From an uncultured Phascolarctobacterium sp. (lineage in GTDB: Bacteria > Bacillota > Negativicutes > Acidaminococcales > Acidaminococcaceae), in NCBI RefSeq assembly GCF_934190775.1, contig NZ_CAKPTG010000005.1, positions 62,001-126,000 on the forward strand: a DNA stretch of 64,000 nucleotides. The letters run 5' to 3'. Made by a program: the position numbers and the translations under genes. The notes beneath the pieces were generated by a model, which searched no databases, had not been told where the DNA came from, and saw only the letters and a program-made list of their open reading frames with translations. Shown here one piece after another: positions 55,408 to 63,403 of the stretch (position 1 is its first letter; each line of letters starts with the position of its first letter).

Positions 55408-56347
55408 TAGTAAAGACCTCCGGATAAACCTGCTGTGCCATAAACTTTACAGCCTCCGGATAGCGCAGGCCGGGGTTAATCAAGAACAGTTTTTCCGGCA
55501 ACACATAGACTCTGCCTGCTTTTACAGCCGGCAGACTGTTCCATGCGGGGTTATTTTTAAAGTCGGTACGCAGACGGTTTTCAATTTCCTCAGGCTTGCC
55601 CATAGAGGTAATGAAGATAATTTCCGGGTTCTGCTCAACCAGTGTTTCCATGCTGTAAGGAGTTTTATTGGATTTTCCCTTGAGCGCAGCAGCTGCAACG
55701 TTTTCAAAGCCCAGGATATCACTTACACAGCCGGCAATGCTGTGCGAGCCTTCTACCGTAACGGAGCTGGCGGTTGCATGCATAATAACAACACGCTTCT
55801 TTTCTTTTGGCAGCTTACTGGTAACAGCGGCAACCTGTTTATCCAGCAGCTCATTTTCCTTTTGTGCCTTATCCTGTGTACCATAAATATCACCCAGAGT
55901 TTTGATTGCACCCTTTACATCCTCAAAGGTTTGGGTATCAAACTCCACAACGTTGATTTTATTGGATTGCAGCATCGGAATAAACTTATCATGCTGATTT
56001 TTGCTGGCCAGAACCAGATCAGGCTTCAGGCCGACAAGTGCTTCCATATTAATATTGTAGACCATGCCTACCTCCGGCACAGACTTCATAGATTCAGGAA
56101 TCTTGCCTACCTTAGAGCTGGCGCGACCGACTACAGTACCGCCGACAGCCTCAATCATACTCAAATAAGAAGGACTTAGGCTTACAACTCTTTCAGGCTT
56201 TTTGGCAAGCGAAACCTGTCTGCCGGCAGCATCGGTAAGCTGCAGATAGGCCTTGTCACCGCCTGTCTGCGTTCCTACACCGCCGCAACCGGCAGCAACC
56301 AGCATAGCCGCACATAATAGACCACAAGCAATTTTTTTCAAGAACAT
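55397..56347 (-). CDS. ABC transporter substrate-binding lipoprotein, BtuF-like
   Basis: The 316-residue protein has a lipobox (MLVAAGC) and the TroA/BtuF fold (RVVSLSPSYLSMIEAVGG, in part; GLKPDLVLAS; GRVYVLPEKL). Its ligand could be a cobamide, heme or siderophore. The nearby cobalamin riboswitch favours cobamides, but none lies in front of this operon. ATG 56347 is preferred (GAGGTGATTAAC); the frame extends 3 codons to a GTG. Confidence 0.87.
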   Translation of the reverse strand: MFLKKIACGLLCAAMLVAAGCGGVGTQTGGDKAYLQLTDAAGRQVSLAKKPERVVSLSPSYLSMIEAVGGTVVGRASSKVGKIPESMKSVPEVGMVYNINMEALVGLKPDLVLASKNQHDKFIPMLQSNKINVVEFDTQTFEDVKGAIKTLGDIYGTQDKAQKENELLDKQVAAVTSKLPKEKKRVVIMHATASSVTVEGSHSIAGCVSDILGFENVAAAALKGKSNKTPYSMETLVEQNPEIIFITSMGKPEEIENRLRTDFKNNPAWNSLPAVKAGRVYVLPEKLFLINPGLRYPEAVKFMAQQVYPEVFTNGK

Positions 56348-56442
56348 GTTAATCACCTCATACTCAACTTACATTGCCCAAGCCCCAAGCTTTGGCAATA
56401 TATATAACTCTCTGATAAAAAAAGCTTAATAATATCGCCCTC

Positions 56443-56471
56443 ATAATAGCACAAATCAGAAGTGTAGTCAA
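56443..56471 (-). promoter_or_regulatory. Promoter of the BtuFCD-like operon
   Basis: TTGACT (56466-56471), 17-bp spacer, TATTAT with extended TGC (56443-56448) on the minus strand. I see no Fur box or riboswitch in the leader. Confidence 0.75.
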
Positions 56472-56477
56472 TGAAAG

Positions 56478-56506
56478 TTGCTAAGAAGCGCTCATAATAG
56501 TATAAT
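56478..56506 (+). promoter_or_regulatory. Promoter of DUF896-rluA operon
   Basis: TTGCTA (56478-56483), 17-bp spacer, TATAAT (56501-56506). Its -35 is only 6 bp from that of the divergent transporter promoter. Confidence 0.75.
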
Positions 56507-56545
56507 AAAATAATAAGCTTGTTATAACAAAGGAGTAAAAATATT

Positions 56546-56743
56546 ATGGAAATCAATGCAATGATTAACCGCATAAATGCATTAGCCAAAAAGAAGAAAA
56601 CATCCGGTCTTACCCCGGAGGAGCTGGCAGAGCAAAAGGAGCTGTACAAGGAATATCTGGCCAACATCCGCAGCCAGCTGAAGGCTCAGCTCGATAACAT
56701 CGAGGTAGTAGACGAGCTACCGGACAAAAAACAGTTGCACTGA
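56546..56743 (+). CDS. DUF896 family small protein
   Basis: The 65-residue helical-hairpin protein MEINAMINRINALAKKKK... with GLTPEELAEQKELYKEYLAN (in parts) matches the DUF896 family (B. subtilis YnzC/YneF neighbours), linked to the SOS operon in Bacillus. Function unknown. AAAGGAG precedes the ATG and its stop overlaps the next ATG. Confidence 0.92.
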   Translation: MEINAMINRINALAKKKKTSGLTPEELAEQKELYKEYLANIRSQLKAQLDNIEVVDELPDKKQLH

Positions 56744-57396
56744 TGGCTGCTATCCTGTCGCCATCCATGGTGGCCTACGAGGACGATTTTCTGCTGATTA
56801 TCGACAAGCCTGCAGGCATGCTGGTACACCCCACCGTCAGCGAGCGAGGTACAACGCTCTACGATTATGTAAAGGCATATTATGAAGCCAACGGCATTGA
56901 TGCCGGTATTCATCCCGTGTCGCGTCTGGACCGCAACACCTCCGGCCTCGTTATTTTTGCCAAGGAGCCTGTTGTACAGCACTGGCTGAGCCAGCAGCAG
57001 GTTGAAAAGGAATATCTGGCGCTGGCCTGCGGACGCTTTGAAAACAGCGAAGGTATTATCGAAGCGCCCATCGCCCGCAAGGAAGGCAGTATTATCGAAC
57101 GCTGCGTTGACTACACGCGCGGCAAATACGCCAAAACAGCCTATGAGGTTTTAGCGTCTTACAGCAATCATACGTTGCTCAAGGTTCGTCTTTTCACCGG
57201 ACGCACGCATCAAATACGCGTCCATCTTGCTTCCATCGGCCATCCGCTCGTAAACGACAATCTTTACGGCACTCCCGGCCCGCAGGCGCGCCATGCGCTG
57301 CATGCCTACCGCCTCGCCTTCAAGCATCCCGTAAGCGATGTGTTTTTAGAAGTTACCCGCGCTTTGCCGGAGGATTTACAGAAACTTCTGTACTAA
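56743..57396 (+). CDS. RluA-family pseudouridine synthase
   Basis: The 217-residue enzyme converts uridine to pseudouridine in rRNA or tRNA. The catalytic Asp is in SRLDRNTSGL, with KPAGMLVHP and RTHQIRVHL as supporting motifs. It lacks an S4 domain, like RluA/TruC-type enzymes. Start overlaps the DUF896 stop. Confidence 0.93.
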   Translation: MAAILSPSMVAYEDDFLLIIDKPAGMLVHPTVSERGTTLYDYVKAYYEANGIDAGIHPVSRLDRNTSGLVIFAKEPVVQHWLSQQQVEKEYLALACGRFENSEGIIEAPIARKEGSIIERCVDYTRGKYAKTAYEVLASYSNHTLLKVRLFTGRTHQIRVHLASIGHPLVNDNLYGTPGPQARHALHAYRLAFKHPVSDVFLEVTRALPEDLQKLLY

Positions 57397-57481
57397 ATAA
57401 GCAGACCATGATATAATTAGTGTATACTAATGTAAAGACAGAGTAGCTGTAATGCTACCCTGAATAAGGAGGAATAGACAA

Positions 57482-58411
57482 ATGCCCTTAGTTACATCTA
57501 CTGAAATGTTCAAAAAAGCTTACGAAGGCCACTATGCTGTTGGTGCCTTCAACGTCAACAACATGGAAATCATCCAAGGTATCGTTGCTGCAGCACAACA
57601 GGAAAAATCCCCGCTGATTCTGCAGGTAAGTGCCGGCGCTCGCAAATACGCTAACCACATCTACCTGATGAAGCTGGTTGAAGCAGCAATCGAAGACACC
57701 GGTCTGCCTATCTGCCTGCATCTGGACCACGGCGAAGATTTTGACATCTGCAAAGCCTGCGTCGACGGCGGCTTCACCTCCGTTATGATTGACGGCAGCA
57801 AGCATCCTTTTGAAGAAAATATCGAAATGACTCGTCGTGTTGTTGAATATGCACACGAAAGAGGCGTTGTAGTTGAGGCAGAGCTTGGCCGACTGGCAGG
57901 CGTTGAAGACGCTGTTAAGGTTAACACCAAGGACGCTACCTACACCGATCCCGATCAGGCTGTAGAATTCGTTGAACGCACCGGCTGCGACAGCTTGGCT
58001 ATCGCTATCGGCACCAGTCACGGCGCTTACAAATTCAAAGGCAAACCGGAACTGGACTTCGCACGTCTGGAAAAAATCACCAACTTGCTGCCCGGTTATC
58101 CGCTGGTTCTGCACGGTGCTTCCACCGTTATCCCGTCCTTTGTTGAAGAATGCAACAAGTACGGCGGCAAGCTGGACGGCGCTCAAGGCGTACCTGAAGA
58201 CATGCTGCTGCAAGCCGGCAAATTCGGTGTTTGCAAAATCAACATCGATACCGACCTGCGTCTGGCAATGACCGCTTCCATCCGTAAGCACCTGGTAGAA
58301 AACCCCGGCGACTTCGATCCTCGCCAATACCTGAAACCCGCACGTCAGGCTATCCAGGACATGGTAGCTCACAAAATGCGTGACGTACTCAACAGCAGCA
58401 ACAGACTGTAA
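57482..58411 (+). CDS. fba: Class II fructose-bisphosphate aldolase
   Basis: It cleaves fructose-1,6-bisphosphate in glycolysis. The 309-residue zinc enzyme has the LHLDHGEDF segment with the first zinc His, EAELGRLAGVED, AIGTSHGAYK and VLHGAST. AAGGAGG precedes the ATG. It lies 85 bp after the RluA-family gene, with its own -10-like sequences (TATAAT near 57414). Codon use is strongly biased, as expected for a highly expressed gene. Confidence 0.96.
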   Translation: MPLVTSTEMFKKAYEGHYAVGAFNVNNMEIIQGIVAAAQQEKSPLILQVSAGARKYANHIYLMKLVEAAIEDTGLPICLHLDHGEDFDICKACVDGGFTSVMIDGSKHPFEENIEMTRRVVEYAHERGVVVEAELGRLAGVEDAVKVNTKDATYTDPDQAVEFVERTGCDSLAIAIGTSHGAYKFKGKPELDFARLEKITNLLPGYPLVLHGASTVIPSFVEECNKYGGKLDGAQGVPEDMLLQAGKFGVCKINIDTDLRLAMTASIRKHLVENPGDFDPRQYLKPARQAIQDMVAHKMRDVLNSSNRL

Positions 58412-58432
58412 GCTATAACTATTTAAAAATTA

Positions 58433-58473
58433 AAATGCACCATTCCCTACTGTCAAGGAATGGTGCATTTTTT
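58433..58473. terminator. Bidirectional terminator between fba and the MBL gene
   Basis: AAATGCACCATTCC (58433-58446) and GGAATGGTGCATTT (58457-58470) pair; T runs follow on both strands. Confidence 0.9.
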
Positions 58474-58501
58474 ATTTATGCAAAGCGTATATCATTTTTT
58501 C

Positions 58502-60109
58502 TTACAAATCCTTCAGGATATCATCCATGTACTTATGCAGCTTTTCCAGCTTCTTGCGTACCATAACCGCCTTATCCGGGGTACGCGCCACAATCTGTTC
58601 GATTTTGCTGCGCTGCAGCAGATAATCGTGTTCCATGCCACGCATGTAAGCACGCAGGTCGATAGCAGCAGGCTCAACCTGAACCATTTCGGATTCATGC
58701 ATCTGCCACTCAGTACCATGGATTTCGGCGCAGTCACCGAAATGTGGGATATAGGTTGCCGTGCCCAGATTGCGTCCCAAAGAATCTGCCAGCTCCATAG
58801 CTGCATCAAGCTCGCCATGCGTAACGAAAAAGGCCTTGGGCACCTCTTTCATGCTGCTGTACCAAGCTAACAGCTGCTGCTTATCCGCATGGGCAGAAAA
58901 GCCCTTCATATTATAAATTTTGGCGTTGACTCTGATATCCTCGCCCATAATCTTGATACGCTTAATGCCTTCTATCAGCCTGCGTCCGATAGTTCCCTCC
59001 GCCTGATAGCCGGCAAACACTATGCTGCTGTCCTCACGCCACAGATTATGCTTCAGATGATGCAGAATACGTCCGGCATCAGCCATACCGCTGGCCGAAA
59101 TAACAATCTTGCTGCCCGGAATTTCATTAATCGCCATAGATTCCTGCACCGTAGCAGTGAAGCGCAGATTATGCATAGACACCAGCCTGCGTCCCTGCAT
59201 TGCGTAAAGCGCCCGCGCTTCCTCATCGTATTCCTCGGGGTTCGTCATAGTAATCTGCGTAGCTCTGTTGGCCATAGGACTATCTACATAAATAGGAATC
59301 TCCGGAATTTTGCCTTCCGCCTGCAGCTTTTGGAAATAGTACAGCAGTACCTGCGTACGCCCCACGGCAAACGCAGGAATGATAACGTTACCGCCACGCT
59401 CGACAGTATCGTTGATAATATTCGCCAGTTCGCCCTCTTTATCATAGGCTTCATGAATGCGGTTGCCATAGGTAGATTCCGTAATAATAAAATCCGCACC
59501 GCCTGCTGCCGCCGGGTCTTCAATAATCGGCTGATTCGGCTGACCAATATCGCCCGTAAAAATCAAGCGCGTCTTTTTGTCGCTTTCGTTAACAGACATT
59601 TCTACAAAAGCAGAGCCCAGAATGTGTCCTGCAACGCGGAAGGTTACGGTAACGCCGGGAACAACATTGAACGCTTCGCCAAAGCTGCGCAGCTTGAACA
59701 AATGCAAGGCGCGGGAAGCATCATCAACTGTAAACAGCGGCTCAACAATCTTTTTGCCGGCACGCATACCTTTGCGGTTGGCGTATTCCGCCTCACCCTC
59801 CTGAATGTGCGCACTGTCCGGCAACAGAATCGAGCAGAGCTCCTCCGTCGATTTAGTGCAATAGACGGGGCCGCGGAAGCCTTCCTTGACCAGCTTCGGC
59901 AACAAACCGCTGTGATCAACATGGGCGTGCGTCAATACAACAGCCTCAATCTCTCCCGGATGAAACAAAAATTCCTTTTCATTCAGCGCCTTAATCAGCT
60001 TGGAGCCTTGGAACATGCCGCAGTCTACCAAAAACTTATGTGCGCCGACCTCCAGCAGATAACAGGAACCTGTAACAGTGCGCGTTGCACCTAAAAAAGT
60101 TATTTTCAT
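58502..60109 (-). CDS. Beta-CASP metallo-beta-lactamase RNA-processing protein
   Basis: The 535-residue protein is a metallo-beta-lactamase (THAHVDHSG, GHILGSA, GDIGQ) with a beta-CASP insert and the RNA-specificity end (GFSAHADKQQL, THGE). Homologues are RNases of the CPSF/YSH1 type. The substrate is unknown. ATG 60109 is chosen because GGAGG lies 7 nt before it. Not RNase J, which has a different length and C-terminus. Confidence 0.9.
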   Translation of the reverse strand: MKITFLGATRTVTGSCYLLEVGAHKFLVDCGMFQGSKLIKALNEKEFLFHPGEIEAVVLTHAHVDHSGLLPKLVKEGFRGPVYCTKSTEELCSILLPDSAHIQEGEAEYANRKGMRAGKKIVEPLFTVDDASRALHLFKLRSFGEAFNVVPGVTVTFRVAGHILGSAFVEMSVNESDKKTRLIFTGDIGQPNQPIIEDPAAAGGADFIITESTYGNRIHEAYDKEGELANIINDTVERGGNVIIPAFAVGRTQVLLYYFQKLQAEGKIPEIPIYVDSPMANRATQITMTNPEEYDEEARALYAMQGRRLVSMHNLRFTATVQESMAINEIPGSKIVISASGMADAGRILHHLKHNLWREDSSIVFAGYQAEGTIGRRLIEGIKRIKIMGEDIRVNAKIYNMKGFSAHADKQQLLAWYSSMKEVPKAFFVTHGELDAAMELADSLGRNLGTATYIPHFGDCAEIHGTEWQMHESEMVQVEPAAIDLRAYMRGMEHDYLLQRSKIEQIVARTPDKAVMVRKKLEKLHKYMDDILKDL

Positions 60110-60150
60110 CGCAAAGCCTCCATTCTGCAAATAGTATTTTCAGTTATATT

Positions 60151-60245
60151 TTATAATTCTACAAAACGAAGGGAAAATCCTTTTTATTGGGGAAATTAGT
60201 GGGATGAAGAAAAAAGCAGACTCTGAGTTTTTACTCAAAATCTGC
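60151..60245. repeat. 95-bp direct repeat, copy 1 (with terminator)
   Basis: It is identical to 60761-60855 except for one base. It contains a minus-strand terminator: GCAGA...TGAGT and ACTCA...TCTGC arms followed by six T. It ends the transcript of the 95-residue protein gene. Confidence 0.85.
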
Positions 60246-60272
60246 CTAATCAATTATGTAATTTTTACAAGG

Positions 60273-60560
60273 TCACTTTTTCCCTTTTATTCTTTCAAAG
60301 TATGGCTTGCACGCCTCATTAAATCGTTTTGCTTCTTCCCGTAACTCTCTATTTTCGTCCGGCGAGCCTCCGTCTAAACCTGTAGGAAAAGTATCTCGAT
60401 ATAGATCGTATTTTTCAAAAATCTCCATTCTTCTGCGAAAATGCTCTGCAACCAATTGTCTAGCCTCTGCATCCGCCAACTTAGCTACATGCGCAGCATA
60501 TATAGCTTTTTGCCTAGCCCTATCCTCTTTTGTAATCACTCGATATTCTCCTATAATCAT
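60273..60560 (-). CDS. Small protein of unknown function (95 aa)
   Basis: A charged, helical protein (ITKEDRARQKAIYAAH..., FRRRMEIFEKYDLYRD). I do not recognise the family. An AGGAAAATATAAGT stretch precedes the ATG, and a terminator within the 95-bp repeat follows. It lies in a small-gene accessory region. Confidence 0.6.
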   Translation of the reverse strand: MIIGEYRVITKEDRARQKAIYAAHVAKLADAEARQLVAEHFRRRMEIFEKYDLYRDTFPTGLDGGSPDENRELREEAKRFNEACKPYFERIKGKK

Positions 60561-60583
60561 ACTTATATTTTCCTAACCTAACA

Positions 60584-60703
60584 TTAGGGAACACAATTTT
60601 CAAGGTTAACTTGAATAATACCATATTCTCCATCTTCACCTTCCGGATAAAATCGATATTGAACATATTCTTTCGCAACCTTATGTAAAATGATTTTTAC
60701 CAT
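60584..60703 (-). CDS. Small open frame of 39 aa upstream of the 95-aa gene
   Basis: MVKIILHKVAKEYVQYRFYP and EGEDGEYGIIQVNLENCVP look like the N-terminal part of a beta-rich protein. There is no good ribosome site. It may be a truncated gene or a small protein co-transcribed with the next gene. Confidence 0.4.
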   Translation of the reverse strand: MVKIILHKVAKEYVQYRFYPEGEDGEYGIIQVNLENCVP

Positions 60704-60760
60704 CAAGCTTATTATCTTTTCTCTATAACAGACCTATAGCAATATTGCTGTTTAGTATAT

Positions 60761-60855
60761 TTATAATTCTACAAAACGAAGGGAAAATCCTTTTTATTGG
60801 GGAAATTAGTGGGATTAAGAAAAAAGCAGACTCTGAGTTTTTACTCAAAATCTGC
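60761..60855. repeat. 95-bp direct repeat, copy 2 (with terminator)
   Basis: Second copy of the block, 610 bp from the first, ending the transcript of the 49-residue gene upstream on the minus strand. Confidence 0.85.
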
Positions 60856-60882
60856 TTAGTCTATCATTAAATTTTAAATAAG

Positions 60883-61032
60883 CTATTCATTCTCTCTTCT
60901 AGGCATACTACTCTCAAGGTATTTTTTGATAATCTCTAATTGTTCTTCAACTGTTTTAGGTGAATCATCAAGGACGAATCCCTGAAAATCGTCCGTTCTA
61001 TTGTCACCTGCAACTTGTTTTTCTTTTTCCAT
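60883..61032 (-). CDS. Small protein of unknown function (49 aa)
   Basis: The frame MEKEKQVAGDNRTDDFQGF...MPRRENE has GAGGAG 10 nt before the ATG and a terminator right after the stop (in repeat copy 2), which supports expression. The peptide is acidic with one predicted helix. No family recognised. Confidence 0.55.
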   Translation of the reverse strand: MEKEKQVAGDNRTDDFQGFVLDDSPKTVEEQLEIIKKYLESSMPRRENE

Positions 61033-61080
61033 ACTAAAAGACTCCTCTTTACAAAACCAAATATATATTCACCAAAATAT

Positions 61081-61110
61081 TTGACACACTGCAACACACA
61101 GCGTTATAAT
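61081..61110 (+). promoter_or_regulatory. Promoter of the small membrane protein gene
   Basis: TTGACA (61081-61086), 18-bp spacer, TATAAT (61105-61110) on the plus strand. Confidence 0.7.
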
Positions 61111-61232
61111 ACAATTATAGTATGTAAACATTTTTTCGTCCATAAGTGTGTAAAGAATAACAATATTACTTGTATAAAGTTCTATTGCAAAACTAGCACT
61201 CATACATAAGACGTTAGAAAGGATTTCAATAA

Positions 61233-61529
61233 GTGATTTTTATGAAATTTGATGTCTTAATAATTTTGTTTTATATATTCTTTTGTGGCCTTGGTGCTTG
61301 GATAGGTGCAGCTGTGGGTTTAAGTTTAACTGCTGTAATTTGCTTTACCTTGAACATTGCTGAAGCAAACACTGCTTTTATCGTTTGGCCATGTATATTG
61401 ATTTTCGGTCTGCTAGGCTTGTTTATTGGTTTTGGACCAGCCTATGCAATCCATCTTATTTATCAATTTATATTTGACAATTTATTGCCAACGCTTTTTA
61501 CTGTTGATTTTAACAAAACTAAGAAATAA
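61233..61529 (+). CDS. Small membrane protein of unknown function
   Basis: The 98-residue product has two or three hydrophobic helices with small-residue motifs (GLGAWIGAAVG, GLLGLFIGFG). The GTG at 61233 is preferred because GAAAGGA lies 9 nt before it; an ATG four codons later is possible. Family not recognised. Confidence 0.6.
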   Translation: MIFMKFDVLIILFYIFFCGLGAWIGAAVGLSLTAVICFTLNIAEANTAFIVWPCILIFGLLGLFIGFGPAYAIHLIYQFIFDNLLPTLFTVDFNKTKK

Positions 61530-61716
61530 TACTCAACCAATTCCATATCATGGATATCTGCCCTATATTGTGCCCTCTCAATTACAATGATAAAAGAAAA
61601 CAATAAACCTGTGACATTTTGTCACCAGTTGAAATTTCTACTCAAGCAGACGATAAAATCGTCTCTTACTTCTCAGAATCTATGATATAGTATAAGTAGT
61701 TAAAGGAGCTTCACTA

Positions 61717-62646
61717 ATGACTAACATCGTTACTTTCAAAGATGAGCAATTAGAACTAGAAGTTAATATTTCACCTGAAGAAGATACCGTATGGTTAACA
61801 CAATCGCAGATGGTTGATTTATTTTCTCGTGACCAATCTGTTATCGCAAGACACATTAGAAATATTTTTAAAGAAAGAGAATTAGACGAAAAAAGCAATA
61901 TGCATTTTTTGCATATTACAAATTCCGACAAACCTGTAAAAATGTATTCTTTAGATGTCATTATCTCCGTTGGCTACCGTGTAAAATCTCCTCGTGGCGT
62001 TCTTTTCCGCAAGTGGGCAACCAATATCCTTAAGCAATATTTAACAGAAGGATTTGCAATTAATGAAAAACGGTTAGCTGTGTTGAATAAAACAGTACAA
62101 ATACAGTCTAATATTATAGGTGGACTTGTTGGTATTGATGCAGAAGATGTTTTGAAAGTGGTTCATGAGTATTCACGTTCTTTAGAACTGCTTGATGCCT
62201 ATGATCATCAATGCGTTGCTATACCTGAAGGTTCTAAATGCTCTTATCTGCTTAAGTATGGCGAATGCATGAAGCTTATAAAAAGTATGGAATTTAGCCA
62301 GACATCTGATGTGTTTGGCGTGGAAAAAGAACCCGGCAAATTAGAAGGTATTTTATCTGCTATCTATCAAAGTGCATTTGGTCAAGATGCATATCCATCA
62401 CTAGAAGAAAAAGCAGCTAATCTGCTCTACTTCTTAGTAAAGGACCATCCATTTAATGATGGCTGCAAACGTATCGCAGCAGCTCTGTTCTTATATTTCC
62501 TAAACCAGAATAACGCGCTATATAACGATGGTAATAAAATTATCAGCGACAGTGCTCTTGTTGCCATCACCCTTATGATTGCAGAATCACGCCCAGAAGA
62601 AAAAGAAATTATGATTCAGGTTATTATAAATTTCCTGCATTGGTAA
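61717..62646 (+). CDS. RhuM-Doc fusion protein (RhuM N-terminus, Fic/Doc C-terminus)
   Basis: The first ~150 residues match RhuM-type proteins (DTVWLTQSQMVDLFSRDQSV, LDVIISVGYRVKS, GVLFRKWATNILKQYL). Residues ~220-300 are a Doc/Fic domain with the active-site loop HPFNDGCKR. Doc usually has HPFxDANKR; here Cys replaces the Asn. Doc kinases phosphorylate EF-Tu and Fic proteins AMPylate targets. RhuM-Doc fusions are common in accessory regions, with unproven function. AAAGGAG precedes the ATG; no antitoxin gene is seen next to it. Confidence 0.85.
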   Translation: MTNIVTFKDEQLELEVNISPEEDTVWLTQSQMVDLFSRDQSVIARHIRNIFKERELDEKSNMHFLHITNSDKPVKMYSLDVIISVGYRVKSPRGVLFRKWATNILKQYLTEGFAINEKRLAVLNKTVQIQSNIIGGLVGIDAEDVLKVVHEYSRSLELLDAYDHQCVAIPEGSKCSYLLKYGECMKLIKSMEFSQTSDVFGVEKEPGKLEGILSAIYQSAFGQDAYPSLEEKAANLLYFLVKDHPFNDGCKRIAAALFLYFLNQNNALYNDGNKIISDSALVAITLMIAESRPEEKEIMIQVIINFLHW

Positions 62647-62761
62647 GATATAACGTATTCGTAATGCCAACGAAATACAAAAATCCCCCGGCGCTACCAA
62701 CACCGAGCGCAGTGCGGAGCGTGTTACCAGCACGCAGCCGCTTTGTAATCCCTCAATTCAT

Positions 62762-62977
62762 GGCAAGAACCTGCTCTACGTCTTTCATGATAACGGCAGC
62801 AACCTGCGCGACCAAGGTGTTTCCGTTGAAGATATCTGCGAGCTGTTAGGCCACAATGACGCAGAATTCACCAGGCGCACCTATGCGCTGCCTTTAGAAA
62901 ATACTCATAAAAAGGCTATCGACTTCTACGAAGAAAAATTAAAAAGAAAACTTGTGAACTTTTTTGTGAAATATTAG
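62762..62977 (+). pseudogene. Decayed tyrosine recombinase (integrase) C-terminus
   Basis: The frame reads VSVEDICELLGHNDAEFTRR then TYALPLENTHKKAIDFYEEK, the end of a phage-type integrase with the LGH and the catalytic Tyr region. Upstream, HDNGSNLRDQG stands where HDLRHTFASNLRDQG is expected. The catalytic Arg-His box is thus deleted, and the N-terminal parts are missing. The sequence upstream to 62654 is open but unrelated. Confidence 0.75.
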
Positions 62978-63071
62978 AGAATCGGAGTTAAAATACCGGT
63001 TCTCTATTTTTATGCAGGAATTTTTGCGAATTATAAAGCCTAAATATCCCGTATTACCTAGCGTTCCGAGG

Positions 63072-63093
63072 GATTGTTGACAGATTGTTGACA
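63072..63093. repeat. Tandem 11-bp pair GATTGTTGACA, left of the att-like site
   Basis: Two exact copies (63072-63082, 63083-63093). Position and form suggest integrase arm-type sites. Confidence 0.5.
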
Positions 63094-63142
63094 GAATCAC
63101 CCTTTTATAAAGTAATTCAAATACTGTTTTTAGTCGCAAATA

Positions 63143-63171
63143 CAAAAAGAACCGCATTCTCATGCGGTTCC
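63143..63171 (-). terminator. Terminator behind the tRNA-Pro fragment
   Basis: GAACCGCA and TGCGGTTC pair; TTTTT follows on the minus strand, 15 bp beyond the CCA end. It is probably the native tRNA terminator. Confidence 0.8.
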
Positions 63172-63185
63172 TGAAGTTTTTAATT

Positions 63186-63231
63186 TGGTCGGGGCGGCGA
63201 GATTCGAACTCACGGCCTCTTGTACCCGAAG
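63186..63231 (-). other. 3' fragment of tRNA-Pro(CGG): attachment-site remnant
   Basis: The minus strand reads TTCGGGT (anticodon loop), ACAAG, the T arm GTGAGTTCGAATCTCGC and the acceptor end CCCCGACCA. The 5' half of the tRNA is missing: identity stops at the anticodon loop. A 3' tRNA fragment next to a native terminator is the classic far end of an element integrated in a tRNA gene. The element lies at higher coordinates. Confidence 0.85.
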
Positions 63232-63356
63232 TAACAAAATATAATTTCATTGCGATTTACAGAGAGTTGGGGGAAGCTGAAAAGGCGCTTGCTATCTGCG
63301 TTTCTCGCTATTATGACTTAAAATCGCTTAATTGGTTCTACAAGTTTCTAGAAATA

Positions 63357-63378
63357 ATATTGGACAAATATTGGACAA
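63357..63378. repeat. Tandem 11-bp pair ATATTGGACAA, right of the att-like site
   Basis: Two exact copies (63357-63367, 63368-63378), 126 bp inside the predicted prophage end. Possible integrase arm-type sites. The rest of 63232-63403 has no convincing gene. Confidence 0.5.
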
Positions 63379-63403
63379 AAATCAGCTTGTTTTGAATATG
63401 AAA

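Noticed and set aside
56507..56545. Fur or riboswitch control of the BtuFCD-like operon
   Set aside because: The leader from 56348 to 56445 shows no Fur-box palindrome and no cobalamin aptamer core, so the substrate cannot be settled from it.
63162..63395. 77-codon plus-strand frame across the tRNA fragment (AIYRELGEAEKALAICV...)
   Set aside because: It starts in the terminator and runs through the tRNA fragment. The later part looks faintly TPR-like, but there is no start or ribosome site.
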